Positions 1-5,026 of a DNA stretch of 5,026 bases are shown here, in pieces. Every line of letters begins with the position of its first letter. Positions within the stretch are counted from its first letter, which is position 1. Below the pieces are notes generated by a model. The model had not been told where the DNA came from. It did no database searches and worked only from the letters and a program-made list of their open reading frames with translations. Both the position numbers and the translations under genes were made by a program. The DNA is taken from assembly GCA_903886165.1 (NCBI GenBank), contig CAISLL010000127.1, positions 1 to 5,026 of the forward strand. The letters run 5' to 3'. Origin of the DNA: an uncultured beta proteobacterium. GTDB taxonomy: Bacteria > Pseudomonadota > Gammaproteobacteria > Burkholderiales > Burkholderiaceae_C.

Positions 1-9
1 TGAGCAACG

Positions 10-1479
10 TCAGCGCCCGTACACATCCTCAAACCGCACAATGTCATCCTCACCCAGATAAGACCCCGACTGCACCTCGATCATCTCCAGCGCCACCCGG
101 CCCGGGTTTTCCAGGCGGTGGGTGGTGCCCAGCGGGATGAAGGTGGACTGGTTCTCTGATAGCAAAAACACCTCTTCACCGCGCGTGATGCGGGCCGTGC
201 CGCTGACCACAATCCAGTGTTCGGCGCGATGGTGGTGCATTTGCAGCGACAAAATGCCGCCCGGTTTGACCACAATGCGCTTGACCTGAAAGCGCTCGCC
301 GGCATCCACGCCGTCGTAAGAACCCCAGGGGCGAAACACCTTGCGGTGGATGCTGCCCTCAGGGCGGCCCTGGCGCTTCAGGGCGTCCACGATCTTCTTC
401 ACGTCCTGCGTTTTGTCCTTGTGCGAGACCAGAATGGCATCAGCAGTCTCTACCACCACCAGGTCGCTCACACCCACACAGGCAATCAACCGGCCTTCAG
501 ACAGCGCCAGGGTGTTCTCGCAATCCTGCAGCAACACATCGCCCTGTGTCACGTTGCCATTGGCATCTTTGGGTAGCACCTGCCACAGGGCATCCCAGGC
601 GCCGACATCTGACCAACCTGCGCTCAGCGGCAGCACCACGCCGGGCGGCAGGGTGGCGGCGTTTGGGTGGTCGGCGGCGGCCAGGCGCTCCATCACCGCA
701 TAGTCAATCGAGTCGCTCGGGCACTGGGCAAAGGCCCCCTTGGCCACGCGAACGAATTCGCCGTCGGTCTGGCCCTGCTCCCAGGCCGCTTGGCAGGCTG
801 CCAGAATATCGGCCCGGCAGACACTCATGGCGCTGAGCCATACCGAGGCGCGCATCATGAACAGGCCGCTGTTCCAGGAGTAGCTGCCCTCATCCAGGTA
901 AGCCTGTGCGGTGGCCAAATTGGGTTTTTCAACAAAACGGGCAATCACACGCGCGCCCGTACCATCTGCATCGCCATAAGTTGCACCGGCCTGGATGTAG
1001 CCATAGCCGGTTTCAGGCGCGTCCGGGGTGATGCCAAAGGTCACCACGGCACCCTGTGCCGCCATCGCGGCACCCTGGCTGACCACGTTCTGGAACGCTG
1101 CCACGTCGGTGATGACGTGGTCTGCGGGCATCACCAGCAACACTGGGTCTGAACCTTTTTTTATAGCTTCAAGTGCAGCAATGGTAAGGGCTGGAGCAGT
1201 GTTTCGTCCACAAGGCTCGAGCACCACGGTGCCGCTCTGGCCCAGCAGGCGCAGTTGCTCGGCAATGACAAAGCGGTATTCTTCATTGCACACCACCATG
1301 GGCGCCGCCAGTGCTGTGCCAGGGATGCCTAACACGCGGCGCACGGTGGCCTGCAACAGGGAGTCGTCGCCTATCAGAGCGAGCAATTGCTTTGGATACT
1401 TCTCGCGTGACAGCGGCCACAGGCGGGTGCCGGAGCCGCCGGATAAAACCACGGGCTGGATCAAGACGGGTGTAGTCAT
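10..1479 (-). CDS. manC: Bifunctional mannose-1-phosphate guanylyltransferase / mannose-6-phosphate isomerase (type II PMI, ManC/AlgA/CpsB family)
   Basis: This cytoplasmic enzyme is expected to isomerise fructose 6-phosphate to mannose 6-phosphate and to join mannose 1-phosphate to GTP, giving GDP-mannose for polysaccharide synthesis. The 489-residue length is normal for the fused family. The N-terminal nucleotidyltransferase domain shows LSGGSGTRLWPLSREKYPK at residues 12-30 (K30 is the family's catalytic lysine), PADH at 118-121, FVEKP at 182-186, SWNSGLF at 201-207 and GWSDVGAW at 288-295. The C-terminal cupin isomerase domain shows RPWGSYD at 383-389, QMHHHRAEHW at 413-422 (metal-binding histidines) and GTTHRLENPG at 451-460, then EVQSGSYLGEDDIVR. 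The ATG start places the Gly-rich loop where the family expects it, but no Shine-Dalgarno precedes it. Codons 91-111 are unusually A+T-leaning and include an A7 run. It follows the upstream sugar-nucleotide gene after a 141-bp spacer. Family assignment is firm; the downstream polysaccharide is unknown. Confidence 0.96.
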   Translation of the reverse strand: MTTPVLIQPVVLSGGSGTRLWPLSREKYPKQLLALIGDDSLLQATVRRVLGIPGTALAAPMVVCNEEYRFVIAEQLRLLGQSGTVVLEPCGRNTAPALTIAALEAIKKGSDPVLLVMPADHVITDVAAFQNVVSQGAAMAAQGAVVTFGITPDAPETGYGYIQAGATYGDADGTGARVIARFVEKPNLATAQAYLDEGSYSWNSGLFMMRASVWLSAMSVCRADILAACQAAWEQGQTDGEFVRVAKGAFAQCPSDSIDYAVMERLAAADHPNAATLPPGVVLPLSAGWSDVGAWDALWQVLPKDANGNVTQGDVLLQDCENTLALSEGRLIACVGVSDLVVVETADAILVSHKDKTQDVKKIVDALKRQGRPEGSIHRKVFRPWGSYDGVDAGERFQVKRIVVKPGGILSLQMHHHRAEHWIVVSGTARITRGEEVFLLSENQSTFIPLGTTHRLENPGRVALEMIEVQSGSYLGEDDIVRFEDVYGR

Positions 1480-1537
1480 GGTGAAAGTGAGGGCGAGTTA
1501 ACGTAATAAAGCAGCGGTGATGAGTAAATGACCCTTT

Positions 1538-1558
1538 GTGGGGTCGGCTTCAGCCGAC
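1538..1558 (+). repeat. REP-like palindrome H1 (plus-strand orientation)
   Basis: A GTGG tetranucleotide at 1538-1541 precedes a stem GTCGGC (1543-1548) / GCCGAC (1553-1558) closed by a TTCA loop. CCTTTG (1533-1538) could also pair outward with CAAAGG (1558-1563), leaving a bulge that contains the G-rich foot. Foot, stem position and loop match the two neighbouring palindromes, but H1 faces the opposite way. On the transcribed minus strand the stem is not followed by a U-tract, so it is not a standard intrinsic terminator. Confidence 0.7.
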
Positions 1559-1561
1559 AAA

Positions 1562-1583
1562 GGCAGACTAAAGTCCGCCCTAC
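1562..1583 (-). repeat. REP-like palindrome H2 (minus-strand orientation)
   Basis: Read on the minus strand, a GTAG foot (complement of 1580-1583) directly abuts the stem GGCGGAC / GTCTGCC with a TTTA loop. One pair is a G.U wobble on this strand, whereas it would be an A-C mismatch on the plus strand. That suggests the minus-strand form is the structured one, and the minus strand is also the coding direction here. It differs from H3 mainly at paired positions that change together. Confidence 0.7.
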
Positions 1584-1592
1584 GGGGACCAT

Positions 1593-1614
1593 GGCGGGTT
1601 GAAACCCGCCCCAC
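1593..1614 (-). repeat. REP-like palindrome H3 (minus-strand orientation)
   Basis: Read on the minus strand, a GTGG foot (complement of 1611-1614) directly abuts a perfect stem GGCGGGT / ACCCGCC with a TTCA loop. It starts only 6 nt after the stop codon of the upstream nucleotidyltransferase gene, a typical place for REP elements. There is no run of T after it on the minus strand; hairpin H2 follows 9 nt later. Confidence 0.75.
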
Positions 1615-1620
1615 CACGTT

Positions 1621-2724
1621 TCAGGCGCGGGCATCGCCCCAGCGCAGGTGGGTGGTGTCGTCGCCGCGGTACAGGGTTTCGCCGTGGCGGTCCACGCAGT
1701 AGTTGGGCGAGACGATCATTTCAAAGAACGTCATGTCGGCAGGAATGCGGGTGTACTCAAACAGGATGCTGCGCACCACCCGGGCGCCGCTGCGTACATG
1801 GCTGCCGTGGCCAATCCAGGCCGGGCCGGTGATGGTCACGCCTGGTTCAATGCGCACGTTGGAGCCGATGTACACCGGCCCTTCAATCTTGACCTGGTCC
1901 CATGCCACCGAGGTGTTGAGCCCGACCCAGATCCAGGGTTTGATTTGCCGGCCAGGCATCAACATTTGGGGTACTTCACCGCGTAGCACACGTTGCAACA
2001 CGGTCCAGTAGTCGCTCACGCGGCCAATGTCGATCCAGTTGAAAAACCGGTCCTGCACATAGAAGGGCAGCTTTCTTTCAACCAGTTGCGGAAACAGCTG
2101 CGAGCCAATGTCATAAACCTGGCCGGAGGGCACCAGGTCAAGCACCTCTGGCTCAAAGATATAGATGCCAGTGCTGGCCAGCGTCGACTTCGCCTCGGCA
2201 GGTTTTGGTTTTTCCTGAAACGACTCGATGTGGCCGTTGTTATCTGCAAGCACAATGCCATACGCCTGCACATCTTCTTTCGGCACATGGCAGGCCACCA
2301 CGCTGGCCAGGGCGCCCTTGTGTTTGTGTTCGTGCAGGGCAGCGCCAATGTCCAGGTCAATCAGCGCATCGGCACACAGCACCAGGGTTGTTTCGTCAAA
2401 AAAACCGCCAAAGTCCTGGATGCGGCGCATGCCACCAGCCGAACCCCTGGGACGCGGCAGGATGTCGCCATGGTCAAGCACGCCTTCATAGGAGTAACCC
2501 AGTTGCACGCCCCAGCGGCTGCCGTCGCCAAAATACTGCTCGATCTTGTTGTGCAGAAAGGCCACGTTGACCATGATCTCGGTGATGCCGTGGCGCGCCA
2601 GGTGCTCAATCAGGTATTCCATCACCGGTTTGCCCAGAATGGGCACCATCGGCTTGGGCATGTCTTTGGTCAGGGGGCGCACCCGTGTGCCTTGGCCAGC
2701 GGCCAGAATCATGCCCTTAGCCAT
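1621..2724 (-). CDS. NDP-sugar synthase / sugar-1-phosphate nucleotidyltransferase with C-terminal beta-helix-like tail
   Basis: The protein is expected to transfer a nucleotide from an NTP to a sugar 1-phosphate in the cytoplasm. It has 367 residues. The N-terminal NTP-transferase domain carries AAGQGTRVRPLTKDMPKPM at residues 8-26 (Gly-rich loop plus the lysine of the PKP motif), GSAGGMR at 94-100, an acidic CADALIDLD at 117-125 where the family commonly has GD, FQEKPKP at 169-175, STGIYIF at 184-190 and NWIDIGRVSDYW at 229-240. From about residue 280 to 320, the segments IEGPVYIG, VRIEPGVTI, GPAWIGHG and VRSGARVVRS look like hexapeptide (left-handed beta-helix) repeats, as in GDP-mannose pyrophosphorylase-like and RmlA-long-like proteins. 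The ATG start leaves only a short lead to the Gly-rich loop and has an AAGG 9 nt upstream. GDP-mannose is a reasonable product guess because manC is next, but dTDP- or UDP-glucose cannot be excluded. Confidence 0.9.
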   Translation of the reverse strand: MAKGMILAAGQGTRVRPLTKDMPKPMVPILGKPVMEYLIEHLARHGITEIMVNVAFLHNKIEQYFGDGSRWGVQLGYSYEGVLDHGDILPRPRGSAGGMRRIQDFGGFFDETTLVLCADALIDLDIGAALHEHKHKGALASVVACHVPKEDVQAYGIVLADNNGHIESFQEKPKPAEAKSTLASTGIYIFEPEVLDLVPSGQVYDIGSQLFPQLVERKLPFYVQDRFFNWIDIGRVSDYWTVLQRVLRGEVPQMLMPGRQIKPWIWVGLNTSVAWDQVKIEGPVYIGSNVRIEPGVTITGPAWIGHGSHVRSGARVVRSILFEYTRIPADMTFFEMIVSPNYCVDRHGETLYRGDDTTHLRWGDARA

Positions 2725-2889
2725 GATGGAATACCTTGCTTGTCATTGGTCTCGCTCCCGCGTGGTGTCTTTGAAAGCTGTTATTTTGCCATGAGCAATA
2801 GCTGCCCAGGTGCGTTGGCATCCCAATGCGCCGGCAGACCACGCGTTGGTAAAATGGGTGTGCGTGCCAACCAGGAGCCGACAAGAAAC
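2725..2889. other. 165-bp spacer between hexR and the nucleotidyltransferase gene; possible promoter, no clear terminator
   Basis: No credible gene lies here. Visible elements are imperfect inverted repeats: AGCTGTT (2776-2782) against AATAGCT (2797-2803); GTGCGTTGG (2810-2818) against CCAATGCGC (2823-2831), a 9-bp stem with two G.U pairs if read on the plus strand; and GTTGGCA (2814-2820) against TGCCAAC (2865-2871). None is followed by a U-tract on the minus strand. A+T-richer sequence around 2771-2800 (minus strand reads GCAAAATAAC) could hold a promoter for the downstream genes, but I cannot match a convincing -35/-10 pair. The size of the gap suggests the downstream genes may have their own transcription start. 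Confidence 0.4.
2734..2737 (-). promoter_or_regulatory. Probable Shine-Dalgarno of the nucleotidyltransferase gene
   Basis: AAGG on the minus strand lies 9 nt before the ATG at 2724-2722. It is short and slightly distant, so initiation may be only moderate. It supports the ATG start, which also fits the expected N-terminus of the family. Confidence 0.45.
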
Positions 2890-3738
2890 TCAGGCGTAGC
2901 GCTTGTTGCGCAAATTGTTTTTCATCTCGCGCAGCAGAGGCTGAAGCTTGTCGCCACCAATGCGCAGGGCCAGGCAGGTCGCCAGAATGTCGATGATCAT
3001 CAGGTGCAGCAGGCGTGACACCATCGGGCTGTAGCGGTCATACCCTTCCGGGTGGTCGGCGGCCACATGGATATCGCCCGCCGAGGCCAATGGTGAGCCG
3101 CTGGCGGTGATCACGATGGTGGTGGCCCCATTTTTACGGGCGATGTCGCACGAGTCCATCAAATCTCGGGTGCGCCCGGAGTTGGAAATCACCACCACGC
3201 AATCACCCGGTTGTAGCAGGGATGCACTCATCACCTGCATGTGACCGTCGCTGTAGGCCACACCGTTGATGCCCAGCCGGAAAAACTTGTGTTGCGCGTC
3301 CTGTGCCACCACACCGGAATTTCCGACTCCAAAAAACTCAATGCGACGCCCCGCGCGATAGGCCTTGACCAGCGCGTCCACCGCTTTCTCAATCGCTGAT
3401 GAACTGGCGTCGTTGCGGTATTTCAAAAATGCAGCCACCGTGTTGTCTATCACTTTGACCATGACGTCGCTGGTCTTGTCATCCACATCCACACTGCGGT
3501 GAATGAATGGCACACCTTCGCTCACGTTGCCGGCCAGCTTGAGTTTGAAGTCGCTCAAGCCATCGTAGCCCACGCTGCGGCAAAAACGCACCACGGTGGG
3601 CTTGCTCACATGCGCGCGGTCGGCCAGTTCGCTGACCGGCAGCAGCGCAAAGCTGCGTGGGTCGCTCAACACAAGCTTGGCGACTCGCTGTTCAGCGGGA
3701 GCTAACGAGGGCAGGCTGGCCTTGATGCGGTCTAGCAC
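2890..3738 (-). CDS. hexR: HexR-like transcriptional regulator of the RpiR/MurR family (HTH + SIS domains)
   Basis: This DNA-binding regulator is expected to control glucose 6-phosphate/Entner-Doudoroff genes. Characterised HexR proteins are released from DNA by 2-keto-3-deoxy-6-phosphogluconate. From the GTG start it has 282 residues. The N-terminal HTH_6 domain includes SELADRAHVSKPTVVRFCRS at residues 36-55 and then DFKLKLA. A SIS sugar-phosphate domain covers about 131-215, with FFGVGNSGVVAQDA at 135-148 and VVISNSGRTRDL at 182-193, and SPMVSRLLHLMIID lies at 237-250. The frame extends 5 codons further to a TTG at 3753, but I prefer GTG 3738-3736 because GGAG sits 6 nt upstream and the resulting start, MLDRIKASL, resembles the known E. 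coli HexR start MLEKIQSQL. The start overlaps the zwf stop by 7 nt, which implies translational coupling. No obvious HexR operator was seen in the window; the zwf promoter is outside it. Confidence 0.92.
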   Translation of the reverse strand: MLDRIKASLPSLAPAEQRVAKLVLSDPRSFALLPVSELADRAHVSKPTVVRFCRSVGYDGLSDFKLKLAGNVSEGVPFIHRSVDVDDKTSDVMVKVIDNTVAAFLKYRNDASSSAIEKAVDALVKAYRAGRRIEFFGVGNSGVVAQDAQHKFFRLGINGVAYSDGHMQVMSASLLQPGDCVVVISNSGRTRDLMDSCDIARKNGATTIVITASGSPLASAGDIHVAADHPEGYDRYSPMVSRLLHLMIIDILATCLALRIGGDKLQPLLREMKNNLRNKRYA

Positions 3739-5026
3739 TCTTCGCTCCAGCAAAAACCGTCACGCGCAATCATGGCGCTGGTGGCGCTTGGGCCCCAGGT
3801 CCCTGCCGCATAAGGGCGCGGACCCTGTGTGTCGGCTTGCCAGTGGGTCAGCATCGGCTCGACCCAGCGCCAGGCTTCTTCCTGTTCGTCGCTGCGCACA
3901 AACAAATTCAGACGGCCATCAATCACGTCGAGCAGCAGGCGCTCATAGGCGCCCACGCGCTCCAGACCAAAACGTTTGTCAAAATCAAGGTCGAGTTGTA
4001 CAGGTGCCAGATTGTTCGAGTTTTGCCGCTTGTCCTGGGCTTGTGCCAGCAGGTGCAGTTCCAGCCCGTCTTTGGGTTGCAGGTTGATCACCAGCCGGTT
4101 CGCCATGCCGATTTGTGAATTGAAGATGGCGTGTGGCGTTGGCCTGAAATTGACCACAATACGCGCATCCCGCCCGGCCAGGCGCTTGCCGGTTCGAATG
4201 TAAAAGGGGACACCGGCCCAGCGCCAGTTGGAAATTTCAGTGCGCAGGGCGACAAAGGTTTCGGTGTGGCTGGCAGGGCTTACACCCAGCTCTTCACGGT
4301 ATCCCGGCACCGCGTTGCCAGCAATGGCACCGGCACTGTATTGGCCGCGAATCACATCCTGAGCCAGGGTTTCCGCGGTCCAGGGTTTGAGCGACCGCAG
4401 CACCTTGAGCTTTTCGTCACGAATCGCATCGGCATGTGAATTGATGGGTGGCTCCATGCCGATGGCGCACAGCAGTTGCAGCGCGTGGTTTTGCACCATG
4501 TCGCGCAGGGCGCCCGTGGTTTCATAAAACCCGCCGCGCTTTTCCACGCCGAGTTCTTCGGCAATCGTGATCTGGATGTTTGCAATGTGCTCACGGCGCC
4601 AAAGTGGCTCAAACAAGGCATTGCCAAAACGCAGCGCAAACAGATTTTGCACGGCTGGTTTGCCCAGGTAGTGATCAATACGAAACACCTGCTTTTCGCT
4701 GAACACCTGAGCCACGCTGTGGTTGATGGCGCGGTTGCTGGCCAGGTCGTGGCCCAGCGGCTTTTCAAGCACCACCCGGGTCTGCGGCGTGTTCAGGCCG
4801 GCGGCGGCGAGTTGAAGGGCGATGGTGGTGAAAAGCGTGGGTGCGGTGGCCAGATACATCACCACCGTATCGGCCGGGCGTTGCGCGAGTTTGTCACGCA
4901 AATAGGTGTAATGCTCGGGCTTTGACAGGTCCATGCTGACAAACTCCAGCAGCCTGGAAAAGCGCTCGAATTCTTCCACGCTCGGGCGTTTGGCCAGATC
5001 CACCTGGTCAAAACGGCTGAGGATCA
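3732..5026 (-). CDS. zwf: Glucose-6-phosphate 1-dehydrogenase, 5'-partial (N-terminus beyond the window)
   Basis: The enzyme oxidises glucose 6-phosphate to 6-phosphogluconolactone with NAD(P)+, the first step of the oxidative pentose-phosphate and Entner-Doudoroff routes. About 430 residues are visible; the family has about 480-490, so roughly the first 55-60, including the N-terminal GxxGDL nucleotide-binding motif, lie upstream. The frame is open to the edge (ILSRFDQ precedes the GTG at 5003), so that GTG is an internal valine codon, not the start. Counting the GTG as residue 1, motifs are YLATAP at 50-55, EKPLGHDL at 80-87, the active-site signature RIDHYLGK at 108-115, ETTGALRDMVQNH at 161-173 (the final histidine is the family's catalytic base), FYIRTGKRL at 267-275, DGRLNLFVRSDEQEEAW at 362-378 and AGTWGP at 400-405. 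The signature is followed by P, where many homologues have E. It ends in TAG inside the start of hexR. Confidence 0.96.
   Translation of the reverse strand, partial: ILSRFDQVDLAKRPSVEEFERFSRLLEFVSMDLSKPEHYTYLRDKLAQRPADTVVMYLATAPTLFTTIALQLAAAGLNTPQTRVVLEKPLGHDLASNRAINHSVAQVFSEKQVFRIDHYLGKPAVQNLFALRFGNALFEPLWRREHIANIQITIAEELGVEKRGGFYETTGALRDMVQNHALQLLCAIGMEPPINSHADAIRDEKLKVLRSLKPWTAETLAQDVIRGQYSAGAIAGNAVPGYREELGVSPASHTETFVALRTEISNWRWAGVPFYIRTGKRLAGRDARIVVNFRPTPHAIFNSQIGMANRLVINLQPKDGLELHLLAQAQDKRQNSNNLAPVQLDLDFDKRFGLERVGAYERLLLDVIDGRLNLFVRSDEQEEAWRWVEPMLTHWQADTQGPRPYAAGTWGPSATSAMIARDGFCWSEEC
3745..3748 (-). promoter_or_regulatory. Shine-Dalgarno of hexR inside the zwf 3' end, deciding its start
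   Basis: GGAG on the minus strand lies 6 nt before the GTG at 3738-3736 and inside the last codons of zwf. Sequence upstream of the alternative TTG at 3753 is pyrimidine- and T-rich with no comparable motif. This favours the shorter hexR product. Confidence 0.7.

Noticed and set aside
217..1501. Several 96-161 codon plus-strand frames opposite manC
   Set aside because: They are low-complexity, Arg/Pro/Ala/Ser-rich shadow translations with no start-site support, all antisense to a well-supported gene.
1538..1614. Rho-independent terminator after the nucleotidyltransferase gene
   Set aside because: The hairpins are G+C-rich, but none is followed by a U-tract in the transcribed direction, and there are three related copies, which fits a repeat family better.
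1538..1614. Short CRISPR array
   Set aside because: The units are palindromes of differing sequence and orientation with 3-9 nt gaps, not identical direct repeats with uniform spacers.
2850..2855. TAAAAT as a plus-strand -10 box
   Set aside because: There is no -35 at usual spacing (TTGGCA at 2815 is too far) and no plus-strand gene downstream.
1993..3018. 341-codon open frame on the plus strand
   Set aside because: It runs antisense through most of the nucleotidyltransferase gene, the spacer and the hexR 3' end. Its translation shows no recognisable domain, while the opposite strand encodes clear family motifs. High G+C makes long antisense frames common.
3751..3753. TTG as the hexR start
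   Set aside because: It has no ribosome binding site and gives five extra residues not expected for HexR; the GTG at 3738 has GGAG at good spacing.
5001..5003. GTG as the start of zwf
   Set aside because: The frame stays open upstream to the window edge and the G6PD N-terminal nucleotide-binding motif is missing, so this is an internal valine codon.

Overview
The window is G+C-rich DNA that reads as one chromosomal segment of a betaproteobacterium. Comamonadaceae (Rhodoferax/Polaromonas-like) is my best guess. It rests on remembered protein style, on a zwf-hexR pair in the same orientation, and on a short motif that resembles an intergenic repeat I associate with that family; no database search was possible. 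All four supported genes lie on the minus strand, so transcription runs from high to low coordinates. No RNA gene, CRISPR array, insertion sequence or phage gene is visible.

In transcription order the layout is as follows. (1) Positions 5026-3732 hold zwf (glucose-6-phosphate dehydrogenase), whose N-terminus lies beyond the window edge. (2) Positions 3738-2890 hold a HexR-type RpiR/MurR regulator that overlaps the zwf stop by 7 nt. I prefer a GTG start with a good internal Shine-Dalgarno over the longer TTG-started frame. (3) A 165-bp spacer (2889-2725) may carry a promoter but has no convincing terminator. (4) Positions 2724-1621 hold an NDP-sugar synthase/pyrophosphorylase with a C-terminal left-handed beta-helix-like tail. 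(5) A 141-bp spacer (1620-1480) is dominated by three related small palindromes, each with a GTGG or GTAG foot, in the style of REP elements. (6) Positions 1479-10 hold manC, a bifunctional mannose-1-phosphate guanylyltransferase/mannose-6-phosphate isomerase.

Functionally the segment sits at the hexose-phosphate branch point. Zwf draws glucose 6-phosphate into the oxidative pentose-phosphate/Entner-Doudoroff routes, and HexR-family proteins usually tune that flux. ManC draws fructose 6-phosphate through mannose 6-phosphate and mannose 1-phosphate to GDP-mannose for surface polysaccharide. The second nucleotidyltransferase very likely makes another (or the same) activated sugar. Whether all four share a transcript is unknown; the two spacers suggest at least partial uncoupling.

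The genes are ordinary housekeeping enzymes. The unusual material is the REP-like triple palindrome with covarying stems between genes 4 and 6, a short A+T-leaning atypical-codon patch in manC that contains an A7 run in slippery phase, and the overlapping zwf/hexR junction. I found no evidence for a wholly new multi-gene system here.
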